Shown here piece by piece: positions 17,483 to 25,746 of a stretch of DNA of 64,000 bases; position 1 is the first letter of the stretch, and every line of letters begins with the position of its first letter. The position numbers and the translations under genes are program-made. This DNA is from DATBDE01 sp036270095 (lineage in GTDB: Bacteria > Actinomycetota > Thermoleophilia > Solirubrobacterales > Solirubrobacteraceae), in contig DATBDE010000019.1 of NCBI GenBank assembly GCA_036270095.1, forward strand, positions 1 to 64,000, written 5' to 3'. The notes beneath the pieces were generated by a model. That model had not been told where the DNA came from and did no database searches. It saw nothing but the letters and a program-made list of their open reading frames with translations.

Positions 17483-18172
17483 CTAGTTCGCGAACTTCTT
17501 CTGGCAGCGCTGGATCTTTGCCACGTCCCCCGCGGTTTGGGCGATGCAGTGGCTGAGCTTGAGCGCGTTGCTCTCGGTGGGGTTCAGCTCGGGGTTGGTC
17601 AGCGTGCCCGCTCCCTCGCCCGGGCTGCGGAAGTTCCGGCCGTCGAGGTTGGCCAGGTAGAGCCGGCCGTGCACGTTCATCTTCCACTCCGGCCGCTGTG
17701 ACGTCGGGTCGTAGTCGAGCGCGAAGAACTGGATGGTCCCGAGCGTGGCCTTCGGATCGCGCTTGCGTGCTTGAGCCTCCATCCGCGTGAGCGCCGAGGC
17801 GATGAGGTCGGTTGCCGGGATGGCCTGGTTGGCGAGCGAACCCTCGCCGACCACGTCGACGTCGAAGTCGGACAGATCGCCGGCGTCACGAGCGCGCGCG
17901 GTGTAGCCGGTCGCCGTCTCCGTCTTGCCCTTGCGCACGGTGAAGCTGGCCCGCTTGGCCTCGACACGGACTTCAAGGATGTCGCCGCCCCGGCCGACCT
18001 TGCCCTGGACCGCGTTCACCGCGGTGATGAAGTTCTCGGCGCGGTAGAACGAGTTGTCGTCCCCGCCGCCGGAGTTGGGGCCACGGTTATTGCCGATCCC
18101 ACAGCCCGCGAAGGCGAGAGCAATCACGGCGACCAGGACGACAGGAACGGAAAAGCGTCGAAGTAAGGACAT
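17483..18172 (-). CDS. Lipoprotein of unknown function
   Basis: The 229-residue product begins with a lipoprotein signal (MSLLRRFSVPVVLVAVIALA, lipobox FAGC at 22-25). The mature part starts with a Gly/Asp/Asn-rich linker, then a domain with an NFITAVNAVQ helix, mixed beta strands (FTVRKGKTE, YTARARDAGDLSDFDVDVVG) and a C-terminal helix with two cysteines (HCIAQTAG.., RCQKKF). I do not recognise the family. The next gene upstream on the same strand ends 14 bases before its start, so the two may be co-transcribed. Confidence 0.7.
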   Translation of the reverse strand: MSLLRRFSVPVVLVAVIALAFAGCGIGNNRGPNSGGGDDNSFYRAENFITAVNAVQGKVGRGGDILEVRVEAKRASFTVRKGKTETATGYTARARDAGDLSDFDVDVVGEGSLANQAIPATDLIASALTRMEAQARKRDPKATLGTIQFFALDYDPTSQRPEWKMNVHGRLYLANLDGRNFRSPGEGAGTLTNPELNPTESNALKLSHCIAQTAGDVAKIQRCQKKFAN

Positions 18173-18186
18173 GATGCGACCGGCGC

Positions 18187-18753
18187 CTATTCGTCCAGGT
18201 CGCCCGGGCCTTGGCTCCCGAGCGTCTGCTCGAAGTCCTTGATCCCGGGCTGGTCAGTAGCAGGCAGGTCCAAGGCCAGCGGGCCGTCGGGCGTGCTGGC
18301 GGTGAGCCTCAGCACGTCGAAGCGATCGGACTGCCACATGTCGGTCTGCTCGTTCATTGACGATTGCGCGAGCTCTGTCCGGAACCCCTCCACCAGGATC
18401 TCGTCACGCCCCCATCGCCCGAGGCACGGGCCTAGCCCTCCGCCGTCTCTGGCGATCCGATACTCGAAGACCAGCAGCGAGCGTTCGGTCAACGCCACGA
18501 CGGACTGCCGCGAGCCCAGTCCCGGAAGTCGATCGTCCCACCGCGCCTGCCCTCGCATCCGTCGAATCAGTCGCCGCGCCGGCCTGCTGAGCGGGTGCAG
18601 CCAATAATCCGCGGGATCGCAAAAGGCCGCGGCGACGACGCGCTCGGTCACCGCTGCCGCGACCATCGAGTGATACGGGTTGGTGACCTCCTCCAGCCAG
18701 GAGTCCTCGGCCTCCTCCGGCCACGACATGCTCATCGCTTGCGTGCCTTTCAC
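18187..18753 (-). CDS. Hypothetical cytoplasmic protein (possible PH-like fold)
   Basis: The frame encodes 188 residues from a GTG chosen because GAGGAGG lies five bases upstream; an ATG 18 bases later (MSMSWPEEAED) is the alternative. The middle (VVALTERSLLVFEYRI...) resembles the strand pattern of small bacterial PH-like domains in which a protein reports on its own ligand, but I cannot confirm this. It has no signal peptide or membrane segment. It sits directly upstream of the lipoprotein gene. Confidence 0.6.
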   Translation of the reverse strand: MKGTQAMSMSWPEEAEDSWLEEVTNPYHSMVAAAVTERVVAAAFCDPADYWLHPLSRPARRLIRRMRGQARWDDRLPGLGSRQSVVALTERSLLVFEYRIARDGGGLGPCLGRWGRDEILVEGFRTELAQSSMNEQTDMWQSDRFDVLRLTASTPDGPLALDLPATDQPGIKDFEQTLGSQGPGDLDE

Positions 18754-18906
18754 GTCAACCTCCTCGAAGCTGTCGTCTTGTCGATCTGTGAACGGTCGCT
18801 GGTCCGCGCCGTTCAGGCCACGGGGGTAGACCGACACGTGAGCTTCGGTTTTCCGCCAGATGACCTAGGCGATGGCAAAGCCGTATCTGAGTGCGGTTTG
18901 CGCTGC

Positions 18907-18926
18907 GCGGGACGAGACTGTCCCGC
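18907..18926 (-). terminator. Hairpin downstream of the 19013-19705 gene
   Basis: Perfect 7-base stem GCGGGAC-GAGACT-GTCCCGC, about 85 bases past the stop of the minus-strand secreted protein gene. It has no T-run and is moderately convincing. Confidence 0.4.
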
Positions 18927-19012
18927 CAGGACACGGAACCATCGGATACCGGTGGCCGGACGAGAGCGTTCGCTTCAAAACCCGGCGCGCCGCGGCCGAG
19001 TGGCCCGAGCGG

Positions 19013-19705
19013 TCAGCGGATTCTGCGGCTTGAGCTCGTGCCGGTCAGGTGGTCGGCGTCTCCGGGCACGCGCGCCCGGTAGACCCCGGAGCGGCGGACG
19101 GTGAATCGGTAGATCCCGCGGGCATTGCCCGCGTCGGCGAGGGGACCCGTGGCCACCGTGCGGTAGCCGTGCCGAACACGGCGCTGGAGCTCGACCGGAT
19201 CGCCGTTGTGGGCCGGCGCAACCAGACCTGAGATGCGGGAGCCGCGCGCCGCGATGGTCACGCTCTTCTTGACCAGGACATCAACCTCTGCGCTCACACT
19301 GCGAGGCGACGTCTTGGCGGTCACCCGATAGCGGGTGTTGCCCGCGGGAGTCACTGCGAAGGAGTACGCGCCGCCACCACCCGCCGAAGCGTTGGCGAGT
19401 TGCTTGAACGACTTGAACGGGTAGGGGGACTGCTCGAGCGAGAGCGCCATCCCCACGGCATTGGAAACGCCGGTCAGCTGTCCCGCCACCGTCGATCCGC
19501 TACCGAACACCACGACCTTCGGCGCCGTGCCGATCGAAAGCTGACCGGCGCCACCGGCGGGAGGCGGCTTCGGCGCGGGCGGTGGCTTGGGCTGAGGCGG
19601 CTTGGCAGCCGACGCGACCGCGACCGGCACGAGTGGGACCGACAAGACGGCAACCGCACCCAGCGACAGGGCACGGCGCTTGGCCGACGAACGACAAGGC
19701 TCCAT
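19013..19705 (-). CDS. Secreted beta-rich protein (Ig-like domains likely)
   Basis: The 230-residue product has a signal peptide (hydrophobic to about residue 33), a proline-rich linker (PPQPKPPPAPKPPPAG), then two similar beta-domains: KVVVFGSGSTVAGQLTG..VTPAGNTRYRVTAKT and SVTIAARGSRISGLVAPAHNG..VRRSGVYRARVPG. Both show the pattern of bacterial Ig-like modules, with a pre-strand, an LxQ-type strand and a closing RYRV. It likely acts at the cell surface. No partner gene is evident, and the specific role is unknown. Confidence 0.65.
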   Translation of the reverse strand: MEPCRSSAKRRALSLGAVAVLSVPLVPVAVASAAKPPQPKPPPAPKPPPAGGAGQLSIGTAPKVVVFGSGSTVAGQLTGVSNAVGMALSLEQSPYPFKSFKQLANASAGGGGAYSFAVTPAGNTRYRVTAKTSPRSVSAEVDVLVKKSVTIAARGSRISGLVAPAHNGDPVELQRRVRHGYRTVATGPLADAGNARGIYRFTVRRSGVYRARVPGDADHLTGTSSSRRIR

Positions 19706-19826
19706 CAGCTGATAAGCGGAACTCGGCCCTCAAGGTTGGCGAGTTCGTCGTGCTGACAGCCGCCAGGACTGCTTGCCGGCGCGACTCGCGGAGCTGCGCC
19801 AGGCCGCGCGAGTACCATCCCCGCCG

Positions 19827-20463
19827 GTGGCCGAGCTGCGGCGGTTGCAGTACTTCCTGGCGGTTGCGCAGGAGCGGAACTTCACCCGGGCGGCGGAGCG
19901 GTTGCACGTCGCGCAGCCGGCGCTCAGCCGGCAGGTGCGGCTGCTCGAGCAGGAGCTCGGCATGGAGCTGCTGCACCGCACCACGCACGCGTTCGAGCTC
20001 ACCGAGGCCGGCGCGTACCTGCTCGAGCGCGGGCCGGCGCTGCTCAGCGCCGCCGACCAGCTGTGGCGCGGCCGGCGAGCGCGGCGGCTCCGCGCCGGCG
20101 GCGAGCCGATGGTCGCGGCACCGACCTCGAGCTGCGCACGGTGCGCCAGGCCCGCGTGAGGCCAATCCCGGCCACTACGACGCCGTACTCGAGCTCTGTC
20201 GGAACCGCGGGGTCGAGCCGCGCGTTCTGCTGCGCAGCGTGAGCTTCGACGTCGCGCAGACGCCGGTGTTGCAGGGCGACGCCGTCGCGATCGTGGGCGA
20301 GTCCTCGGCCGCCGGCCTGTCCGGCGAGCTGCGCTGGCTGCCGGTGGAGCCGGCCGCGACGCTCGACATCGGCCTCCTCGCCCGCCGCGATAACCCGTCT
20401 CCCGCTGTGGACCGGCTGCTCGAAGCGGCGGGACACGTCGCGGACGCGCTCGGCTGGGTCTGA
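19827..20463 (+). pseudogene. Decayed LysR-family regulator
   Basis: The 5' part encodes an intact LysR winged helix from a GTG: LRRLQYFLAVAQERNFTRAA, RLHVAQPALSRQVRLLEQEL, FELTEAGAYLL. Around 20130-20170 the frame changes, and the next LysR-like part is already the second lobe (VAQTPVLQGDAVAIVGES to LGLLARR-like NPSPAVDRLLEA), ending at TGA. The total is about 210 codons against about 300 normally, so roughly 85 codons plus the frame were lost. The DNA-binding half could still be made as a 110-residue protein. The NTF2-like gene follows on the same strand. Confidence 0.7.
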
Positions 20464-20553
20464 AGCGCCCGCAACCGGTCATGCCGGACCGCGCTGAACC
20501 GATGCCGGACCGGTCTTTCCCCTCGCGCGCCGGCGGGCTTAGCGTGCCCGTCC

Positions 20554-20982
20554 ATGAACACGAGGGCCGACAACGACAGCAAGATGGTGGTCGAGCGCTA
20601 CGTGGCCGCCGTACAGGCGGCCGACCAACGGGCCATCCGCGACCTGTTCGCGCCCGACGCGACCTGGACCCTCCACGCGGGCGACCTGCCCATCTCCGGC
20701 GTCTGGCGAGGCCGCGACACGATCATCGACGACTTCCTCGGAACCGCGATGGGGTACTACGAGCCCGGCTCGGTCGCCCTCGAAATCACCGACACCAGCG
20801 CGGAGGGCAACCGGGTGGTCCTGCAGTGGACGAGCCGCGCCCGCACCCGCGACGGCAGGGACTACGAGAACGGGTGTCTGGGCGTGTTCACCATCCGCGG
20901 CGGCAGGATCGCCGCCGTGCGCGAATACATGGACACGCTCTACGCGCGCGACACCGCGTTCGGCGCGGCAGCCCGCGCCTGA
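20554..20982 (+). CDS. NTF2/SnoaL-like domain protein
   Basis: The 142 residues form one SnoaL/ketosteroid-isomerase-like fold. The first helix pair is VVERYVAAVQAADQRAIRDLFAPDATW, followed by GVWRGRDTIIDDFL, then strands VVLQWTSRARTRDGRDYENG, VFTIRGGRIAAVREYMD and TLYARD. Family members range from small-molecule isomerases to non-enzymatic binding proteins; the pocket residues do not let me choose. The start ATG lies 90 bases after the LysR relic, whose target it may once have been. Confidence 0.75.
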   Translation: MNTRADNDSKMVVERYVAAVQAADQRAIRDLFAPDATWTLHAGDLPISGVWRGRDTIIDDFLGTAMGYYEPGSVALEITDTSAEGNRVVLQWTSRARTRDGRDYENGCLGVFTIRGGRIAAVREYMDTLYARDTAFGAAARA

Positions 20983-20992
20983 CGCTCAGTCC
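20975..20992. repeat. Direct repeat, left copy
   Basis: GCGCCTGACGCTCAGTCC is found here, across the stop of the NTF2-like gene, and again at 21889-21906. Similarity continues imperfectly for about 12 bases. Between the copies lies the 21056-21820 secreted-protein gene. Confidence 0.55.
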
Positions 20993-21055
20993 CACGCCCA
21001 GCGCTGAGGTCGCGAAGCTGCGCCTGGTCGTCGAGACGGCCGCGGGGGTGTGGGG

Positions 21056-21820
21056 CTAGGCGGTCCGGGGGACGAGGTGGAGGGTCAGCGTGAGGCTGCC
21101 CGTCTGGCTGCACTCGGTGACCTCGATCCCCTGCGGCGTGCACCCGCCGTCCGGGGTCGCGGCGCGCGTGATCGTGAACGGCCGGTCGCGACGGAGGTCC
21201 GCCCGCGGCACCGGGATCGACGACCGCATGGCATCGTTCTCCGCGAAGACGTCGGGCTCGATGTCCGTTCCGGCGAGGCCGAACAGACCCACGGGATTGG
21301 CGATGTCGCTCGTCGTGCAGGCGCTGTCGGGGTCGTCGCTCTCCTTGACGAAGGCGTTCTGGAAGAAATTGCCGGCGAGGGTCGCGCCGGTTCCCCGGAT
21401 GGCGAGCTGCATCAACGAGCCGTCGCGCACCATCGACCCGGTGCAGTGGATGGCCTCTGGCGGGCCGCACGCCACCGTGTCCTCGCCGGTGTTGGGGTTG
21501 ACCTGCTCGACCCGCGGGGGCACCGATCCGTCGACGGTCCAGCTGCCGCCGGGGTGCGGGGCCATGGCCATGCTCAGCACGATCCCGCCGTGCGCGTACG
21601 GCGTCGGATGCAGGGCGGAGATTCTCGCGTCGAGGGTGAGGTTTTCCTGCGTGGTGGCGGTGGCGCCGCTGTCCTGGCACGCAACCCAGGCGATGCGGTT
21701 CGCGTAGGTGCCTGAGAGCGAGCCCGAAGCCGACCACTCGCGCGTCGCCGACCCCGCCGCAGGCGCGCAGCACGCGGCGAGCGTGATCGCGGCAAGGGTC
21801 GCAATGACACCAGGCCTCAC
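21056..21820 (-). CDS. Secreted protein of unknown function
   Basis: A 254-residue protein from a GTG start, with a signal peptide (VIATLAAITLAACC..GSATRE; the double Cys could be a weak lipobox). The mature part is beta-rich with three or four cysteine pairs (AWVACQD, VACGPPEAIHCTG, SACTTSD, GGCTPQ..VTECSQ). It contains repeating GSW/GSL-type strands and ends SLTLTLHLVP. I do not recognise the family. The gene and its flanks lie between two 18-base direct repeats, which suggests it arrived as a unit. Confidence 0.6.
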   Translation of the reverse strand: MRPGVIATLAAITLAACCAPAAGSATREWSASGSLSGTYANRIAWVACQDSGATATTQENLTLDARISALHPTPYAHGGIVLSMAMAPHPGGSWTVDGSVPPRVEQVNPNTGEDTVACGPPEAIHCTGSMVRDGSLMQLAIRGTGATLAGNFFQNAFVKESDDPDSACTTSDIANPVGLFGLAGTDIEPDVFAENDAMRSSIPVPRADLRRDRPFTITRAATPDGGCTPQGIEVTECSQTGSLTLTLHLVPRTA

Positions 21821-21888
21821 GCGGGCGACGTTACCGCGCCGTGCGGCGTGCCGGGTTAAGCCGCCCAGGAGGGCGTCGACCGCCCGCC

Positions 21889-21906
21889 GCGCCTGACGCT
21901 CAGTCC
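21889..21906. repeat. Direct repeat, right copy
   Basis: Second copy of GCGCCTGACGCTCAGTCC; it overlaps the stop codon of the 21900-22856 gene. The left copy also carries a degraded version of that gene's last codons, consistent with duplication during an insertion. Confidence 0.55.
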
Positions 21907-22856
21907 ACGTCCAGCGCCGCGGCGATCGGCTCGGGATCGACCCGGTCGGCCGCCGTCGGCGACGCGCCCATCGTCGTGCGGTCGTCGTCCCCCGCCCCGA
22001 AGTTGAACAGCGCGACATCGAGGGACTCCAGCGGCACGCAGGCCGCGTCGGCCAGCGCGCGGGCGCGGCGCTCGAGCAACATCGGGTCGCCGATTCCGAA
22101 CGCGCGCTTGGCCGCGACGGTCGTCGGGCCCGAGCCCTGGAAGTGCAGCGACGCCGGCAGCAGATCGACCACGCCGACCCGGCCCGCGATGGCCAGGAAG
22201 TCCATGCGCGCCGCCCGGTGGAACCCCGGGAACGACAGGCGCTCGAACGCGCGCTCGAAGCGGCGTTCGGGTGTCCACGACGTCTCGCCCGACAGCCCGG
22301 CCAGCTGCGTGCCCGAGCGGCGCGCCCATGCCCGGTAGGCGTCCAGCGTGGCGGTGCCACGGCCGGCTTCGTGCGCCCCGCGCGGGCCGGTGGCGGCGTC
22401 GGAGAGGTCGGGGAGCTCGCCGCCCTCCCATGGCGTCCGCACCGCCGAGATCGCGGCGAACGGGTCGTCGCCCTCGGTCGGCGACAGGTAGGCGATGAGG
22501 AAGGCGAGCCACAGCGCCTCCTCGGCGTCGGGCAGCGCCGCGACCTCCGCGTAGAGGCCGGGCGGGTCGGCCTCGAGCTCGGCCAGCCGTCCGGCGCCGA
22601 AGGCGATCTCGTCGGCCAGGCGTTGCGCGTCGGGCGTCGCGTGCAGGCCGGGCACCAGCCCGTTGGCGTAGCCGTCGGCCACGGGACGCGCGGAGCGGCG
22701 CACGCGCAATCCCGGGCTCTGCCGGCGCGTCCCCGTGCGGCGGGTCGCCGTGCCCGTGGCCGGACGCCGCGACGGCGGTGGCGCCAGCTCGATTGCATCC
22801 TGCGAGCAGATCGGGCAGTTCTCGATGAAGCGGTTGTGGCGGCAGAACCGAGGCAC
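21900..22856 (-). CDS. Hypothetical protein with N-terminal zinc-ribbon-like motif and possible HhH-type fold
   Basis: The 318-residue protein starts with FCRHNRFIENCPIC, a CxH..CxxC-like metal-binding motif. After an Arg/Pro-rich linker comes an alpha-helical domain (LPDAEEALWLAFLIAYLSP, FERLSFPGFHRAARMDFLAIAG) ending in TTVAAKRAFGIGDPMLLERRA and VPLESLDVALFNF. The KRAFGIGDP segment resembles the hairpin of HhH DNA-glycosylase-like proteins; I suspect kinship with the alpha-glutamyl/putrescinyl thymine pyrophosphorylase-like group but cannot prove it. Its C-terminal residues recur as relics at 2935-3012 and 14663-14740. GTG start; divergent from the next hydrolase gene with 44 bases between. 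Confidence 0.6.
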   Translation of the reverse strand: MPRFCRHNRFIENCPICSQDAIELAPPPSRRPATGTATRRTGTRRQSPGLRVRRSARPVADGYANGLVPGLHATPDAQRLADEIAFGAGRLAELEADPPGLYAEVAALPDAEEALWLAFLIAYLSPTEGDDPFAAISAVRTPWEGGELPDLSDAATGPRGAHEAGRGTATLDAYRAWARRSGTQLAGLSGETSWTPERRFERAFERLSFPGFHRAARMDFLAIAGRVGVVDLLPASLHFQGSGPTTVAAKRAFGIGDPMLLERRARALADAACVPLESLDVALFNFGAGDDDRTTMGASPTAADRVDPEPIAAALDVD

Positions 22857-22900
22857 GGGTTGGGCGATCCAGTCTAGGCGCCATCCGCTATGAAGTGCCC

Positions 22901-23761
22901 ATGCCGAGGAGCGGCTCCGTCGACGGATTCCGGCTCGCCTACGCCCGCCACGGCGGCGGCACGCCCGTCGTCCTCCTGCACGGTTGGCCGGGCAGCGCAG
23001 CCGACTACAAGGCGGTCCGCGCCCGCCTCGCCGACGACGCCGCCGACGTGATCGTCCCCGACCTGCGCGGCTTCGGCGAGTCGGACCGCCACGCCGACGC
23101 GCGGCCCTCGGCCTACGGCGCCGACGCCCAAGCCGCGAGCATCCGCAGCCTGCTGTCCGAGCTCGGCATCCGCTCCGCCGTCTTCGTCGGCTACGACATC
23201 GGCAGCCGCGTCGCCCAGACCGTCGCGCGCCGCGACCCCGACGCCGTCAAGGCGCTCGTGCTCAGCCCGCCGTTGCCCGGCGTCGGCGACCGCGTCCTGA
23301 CGGCAGAGGCCCAGCGCGAGTTCTGGTACCAGCCCTTCCACCAGCTCCCGCTCGCCGACGCGCTCGTCGACGGCCGGCCCTCGGCGGTGCGCGCCTACAT
23401 CACGCACTTCTGGCAGCACTGGAGCGGTCCCGCCTACACGCCCGAGCGCGAGGCGCTCGACCGCCTGGTCGCTGCCTACGCCCGCCCCGGCGCCTTCACC
23501 GCCAGCATCGGCTGGTACCGCGCCGGCGCCGGCACCGTGGCCCGCGCGACGAGCGAGCGGCCGCCGCGCCGCAGCGAGCGCATCACGACGCCGACCACGG
23601 TGCTGTGGCCCGACAGCGACCCGCTGTTCCCGCCGGAGTGGGGCGACCGCTTGGACGACCACTTCGAGCGCGCGGAGCTGCGCGTGCTGCGCGACACCGG
23701 CCACTTCGTCCCGCTGGAGGCGCCCGACGCGGTCGCGCGGGCCGTGCGCGAGGTCCTCTAG
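22901..23761 (+). CDS. Alpha/beta hydrolase, epoxide hydrolase/haloalkane dehalogenase type
   Basis: The 286 residues show the alpha/beta-hydrolase core with oxyanion motif HGWPGS, the DLRGFGESDR loop, a nucleophile elbow GYDIGS carrying Asp rather than Ser, and the catalytic His in DTGHFVPLEAPD near the end. An Asp nucleophile with HGWPG points to soluble epoxide hydrolases or dehalogenases, which attack C-O or C-halogen bonds through an ester intermediate. The WYQPFHQLP cap is typical. The stop overlaps the TetR gene stop on the other strand (CTAG). Substrate unknown. Confidence 0.85.
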   Translation: MPRSGSVDGFRLAYARHGGGTPVVLLHGWPGSAADYKAVRARLADDAADVIVPDLRGFGESDRHADARPSAYGADAQAASIRSLLSELGIRSAVFVGYDIGSRVAQTVARRDPDAVKALVLSPPLPGVGDRVLTAEAQREFWYQPFHQLPLADALVDGRPSAVRAYITHFWQHWSGPAYTPEREALDRLVAAYARPGAFTASIGWYRAGAGTVARATSERPPRRSERITTPTTVLWPDSDPLFPPEWGDRLDDHFERAELRVLRDTGHFVPLEAPDAVARAVREVL

Positions 23762-24360
23762 CCCCCGGCCATCCGGGCGATCCCGCCCAGGAACAGGTCG
23801 GTCGCGAACGTCGCCGCGCCCTCCACGTCGGGCGGCCGCCGCTCGACCATCAGCGTCGCCAGCTCGTAGGCCACGCCGGCCATGGCGCCGGTCAGGTACT
23901 CGGCGTCCACGGGCGGCAGGTCGCCGCGCGCGATCGCTGCCTGCACGTCCTCGAGCAGCTCGTCCACGCCGGCATCCAGCACCGGCGTGCCGATCAGCGT
24001 GCGGATCGCGCCCGCGTTGCGCTGCAGCAGCTCGAGCAGCGCCGGATCGGACGCGATGAACTCGAAGTACGCCCGGAAGCCGGTGCGCACCAGCGAGCGC
24101 AGCGAGTCCCCGTCCCAGCGCGCCTCGCGCACCGCCGCGCGCAGCGGCACCACGCGCTCCTCGACCAGGGCCCGGAACACGGTCTCCTTATCGGGGAAGT
24201 AGTTGTAGAACGTGCCCGAGGCCAGGTCGGTGCGCCGCACGATGTCGCGCACGGTGGTGGCGCCGTAGCCGAGCTCGGCGAAGGCGTCCCCCGCCGCGGC
24301 GAGGATCGCCGCCCGGTTCGAAGCCTTGGTCTGCTCGCGCTTGGAGACCGCGACGGTCAC
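23758..24360 (-). CDS. TetR-family transcriptional regulator
   Basis: The 200-residue protein has the TetR HTH at residues 14-60 (RAAILAAAGDAFAELGYGATTVRDIVRRTDLASGTFYNYFPDKE) and a helical ligand domain with FRAYFEFIASDPALLELLQRN. Its GTG start overlaps the monooxygenase stop as GTGA, so it is translated with that gene and probably regulates the operon in response to the substrate or a product. It is convergent, by a four-base overlap, with the epoxide-hydrolase-like gene. Confidence 0.85.
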   Translation of the reverse strand: MTVAVSKREQTKASNRAAILAAAGDAFAELGYGATTVRDIVRRTDLASGTFYNYFPDKETVFRALVEERVVPLRAAVREARWDGDSLRSLVRTGFRAYFEFIASDPALLELLQRNAGAIRTLIGTPVLDAGVDELLEDVQAAIARGDLPPVDAEYLTGAMAGVAYELATLMVERRPPDVEGAATFATDLFLGGIARMAGG

Positions 24361-25730
24361 GCCGCCGCCGCGTCCACCGACGCGCCCGCCCGCGCCGGCA
24401 CCGGCAGCGCGAATCCGGCCCGGCGCGCCCGCTCGCCGCCCCGCCGCAGCTCGCGCCGCAGCTCGAACAGGTAGTCGTCGAAGTCGACCTGCATCGTGTG
24501 GCGCTTGGAGGTCACGTAGCGCTTGAACATGCGCGCGCGCTCGCGCTCCATGTCGGCGCGCACGTCGGCCGGCGCCGGCAATTGGTACTCGCCGCGCAGG
24601 AAGCGCGCAACCCAGTGCGCCTGCGCCTCGGCCAGCGGCATCGTCGCACCGAGCGGCTGCAGCAGCGACAGGAAGAACACGTTGTCGACCTCGGGATGGA
24701 ACACGCGGCGGTACAGCGGCAGGTCGTTGTCGGGGGCCGAGATCAAGTCCTCGTCGAAGAACGGGAACGTGACCTTGTAGCCGGTGCAGTAGACGACGAC
24801 GTCGACGTCCTCCTCGACTGAGCCATCGGCGAAGCGCACCGACGAGCCCTCGAGCGCCGCGATGTTCGGCTTGGGCACGACCTCGCCATGGGCCACGCGC
24901 GCGAGGATGTAGTTGGAGATCGTCGGGTGGGCCTGGCCGACGATGTGGTCGGGCTCGGGCAGCCCGAACGCGGCCGGACTGCCGACCACGCGCTTGACCA
25001 GCTCGTGCACCCAGCGCTGGCGCAGCGAGAAGGGGATGCGCGGGTTGACCGGGAGCTGGTCCGACGGCTTGCCGAAGAGGTAGTTGGGGATGATCCAGGC
25101 CCCGCGCCGCGCGGCCAGGAGCGTCCGCTCGGTCACCAGCGAGACCTCGACCGCGATGTCCATGGCCGAGTTCCCCATGCCCAGCACCACGACCTTCTTG
25201 CCCTCGAAGCCCTGCGTGTCGACGTACTCATGCGAGTGCATCTGGCGCCCGGCGAAGGTGTCGGCGCCGGGGAACTCCGGCTCGGGCCAGCGCGGGTCCC
25301 AATGGTGGCCGTTGGCCACGACGACGGCGTCGTAACGGCGCGTCTCGCCCGTCGACAGCGCCACCTCCCACACGCCGTCGGGCCCGCGCGCGGCCCGCTT
25401 CACTGCGGTCGAGAACGTGATGCGGTCGCGGATGCCGAAGTGGTCGACGTAGTCGTTGAAGTACTGCTTGATGAGCGAGTGGTGGCAGAAGTCCGGCCAG
25501 TCCTTCGGCATCGGGAAGTCCGAGTACTCCATGCGCTCGCGCGACGTGTTGATGTGCAGCGAGCGGTACGCCGACGACATCCCGTTGGCGTTGCCGAAGG
25601 CCCAGTTGCCACCGACCTCGTCCGAGACCTCGAAGCAGTCGAACGGGACGCCGTGCTCGGCGAGGACCTTGGCGCCGGCGATGCCCGAGGAGCCGGCGCC
25701 GACGATGCAGACGGTGGGAAGCGCGCTCAT
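24357..25730 (-). CDS. Flavin-containing monooxygenase
   Basis: 457 residues with the FAD motif GAGSSGIAG near residue 11, the FMO/BVMO-type identifying motif FAGRQMHSHEY at about 167, the NADPH motif GMGNSAMD at about 187, and the CTGY segment near 325. It resembles class B flavoprotein monooxygenases of the FMO/CzcO type, which oxygenate nitrogen, sulfur or ketones with NADPH and O2; it is cytoplasmic. It lies within a minus-strand operon: a hydrolase lies 16 bases upstream and TetR is coupled downstream. Together with the hydrolase it suggests a degradative pathway. Substrate unknown. Confidence 0.9.
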   Translation of the reverse strand: MSALPTVCIVGAGSSGIAGAKVLAEHGVPFDCFEVSDEVGGNWAFGNANGMSSAYRSLHINTSRERMEYSDFPMPKDWPDFCHHSLIKQYFNDYVDHFGIRDRITFSTAVKRAARGPDGVWEVALSTGETRRYDAVVVANGHHWDPRWPEPEFPGADTFAGRQMHSHEYVDTQGFEGKKVVVLGMGNSAMDIAVEVSLVTERTLLAARRGAWIIPNYLFGKPSDQLPVNPRIPFSLRQRWVHELVKRVVGSPAAFGLPEPDHIVGQAHPTISNYILARVAHGEVVPKPNIAALEGSSVRFADGSVEEDVDVVVYCTGYKVTFPFFDEDLISAPDNDLPLYRRVFHPEVDNVFFLSLLQPLGATMPLAEAQAHWVARFLRGEYQLPAPADVRADMERERARMFKRYVTSKRHTMQVDFDDYLFELRRELRRGGERARRAGFALPVPARAGASVDAAAA

Positions 25731-25746
25731 AAAGGTGACGGGGGCG

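Noticed and set aside
17175..17486. Plus-strand frame between the secreted-protein relic and the lipoprotein gene
   Set aside because: It begins at the edge of the previous gene, contains the strong terminator hairpin, and has no protein-like pattern.
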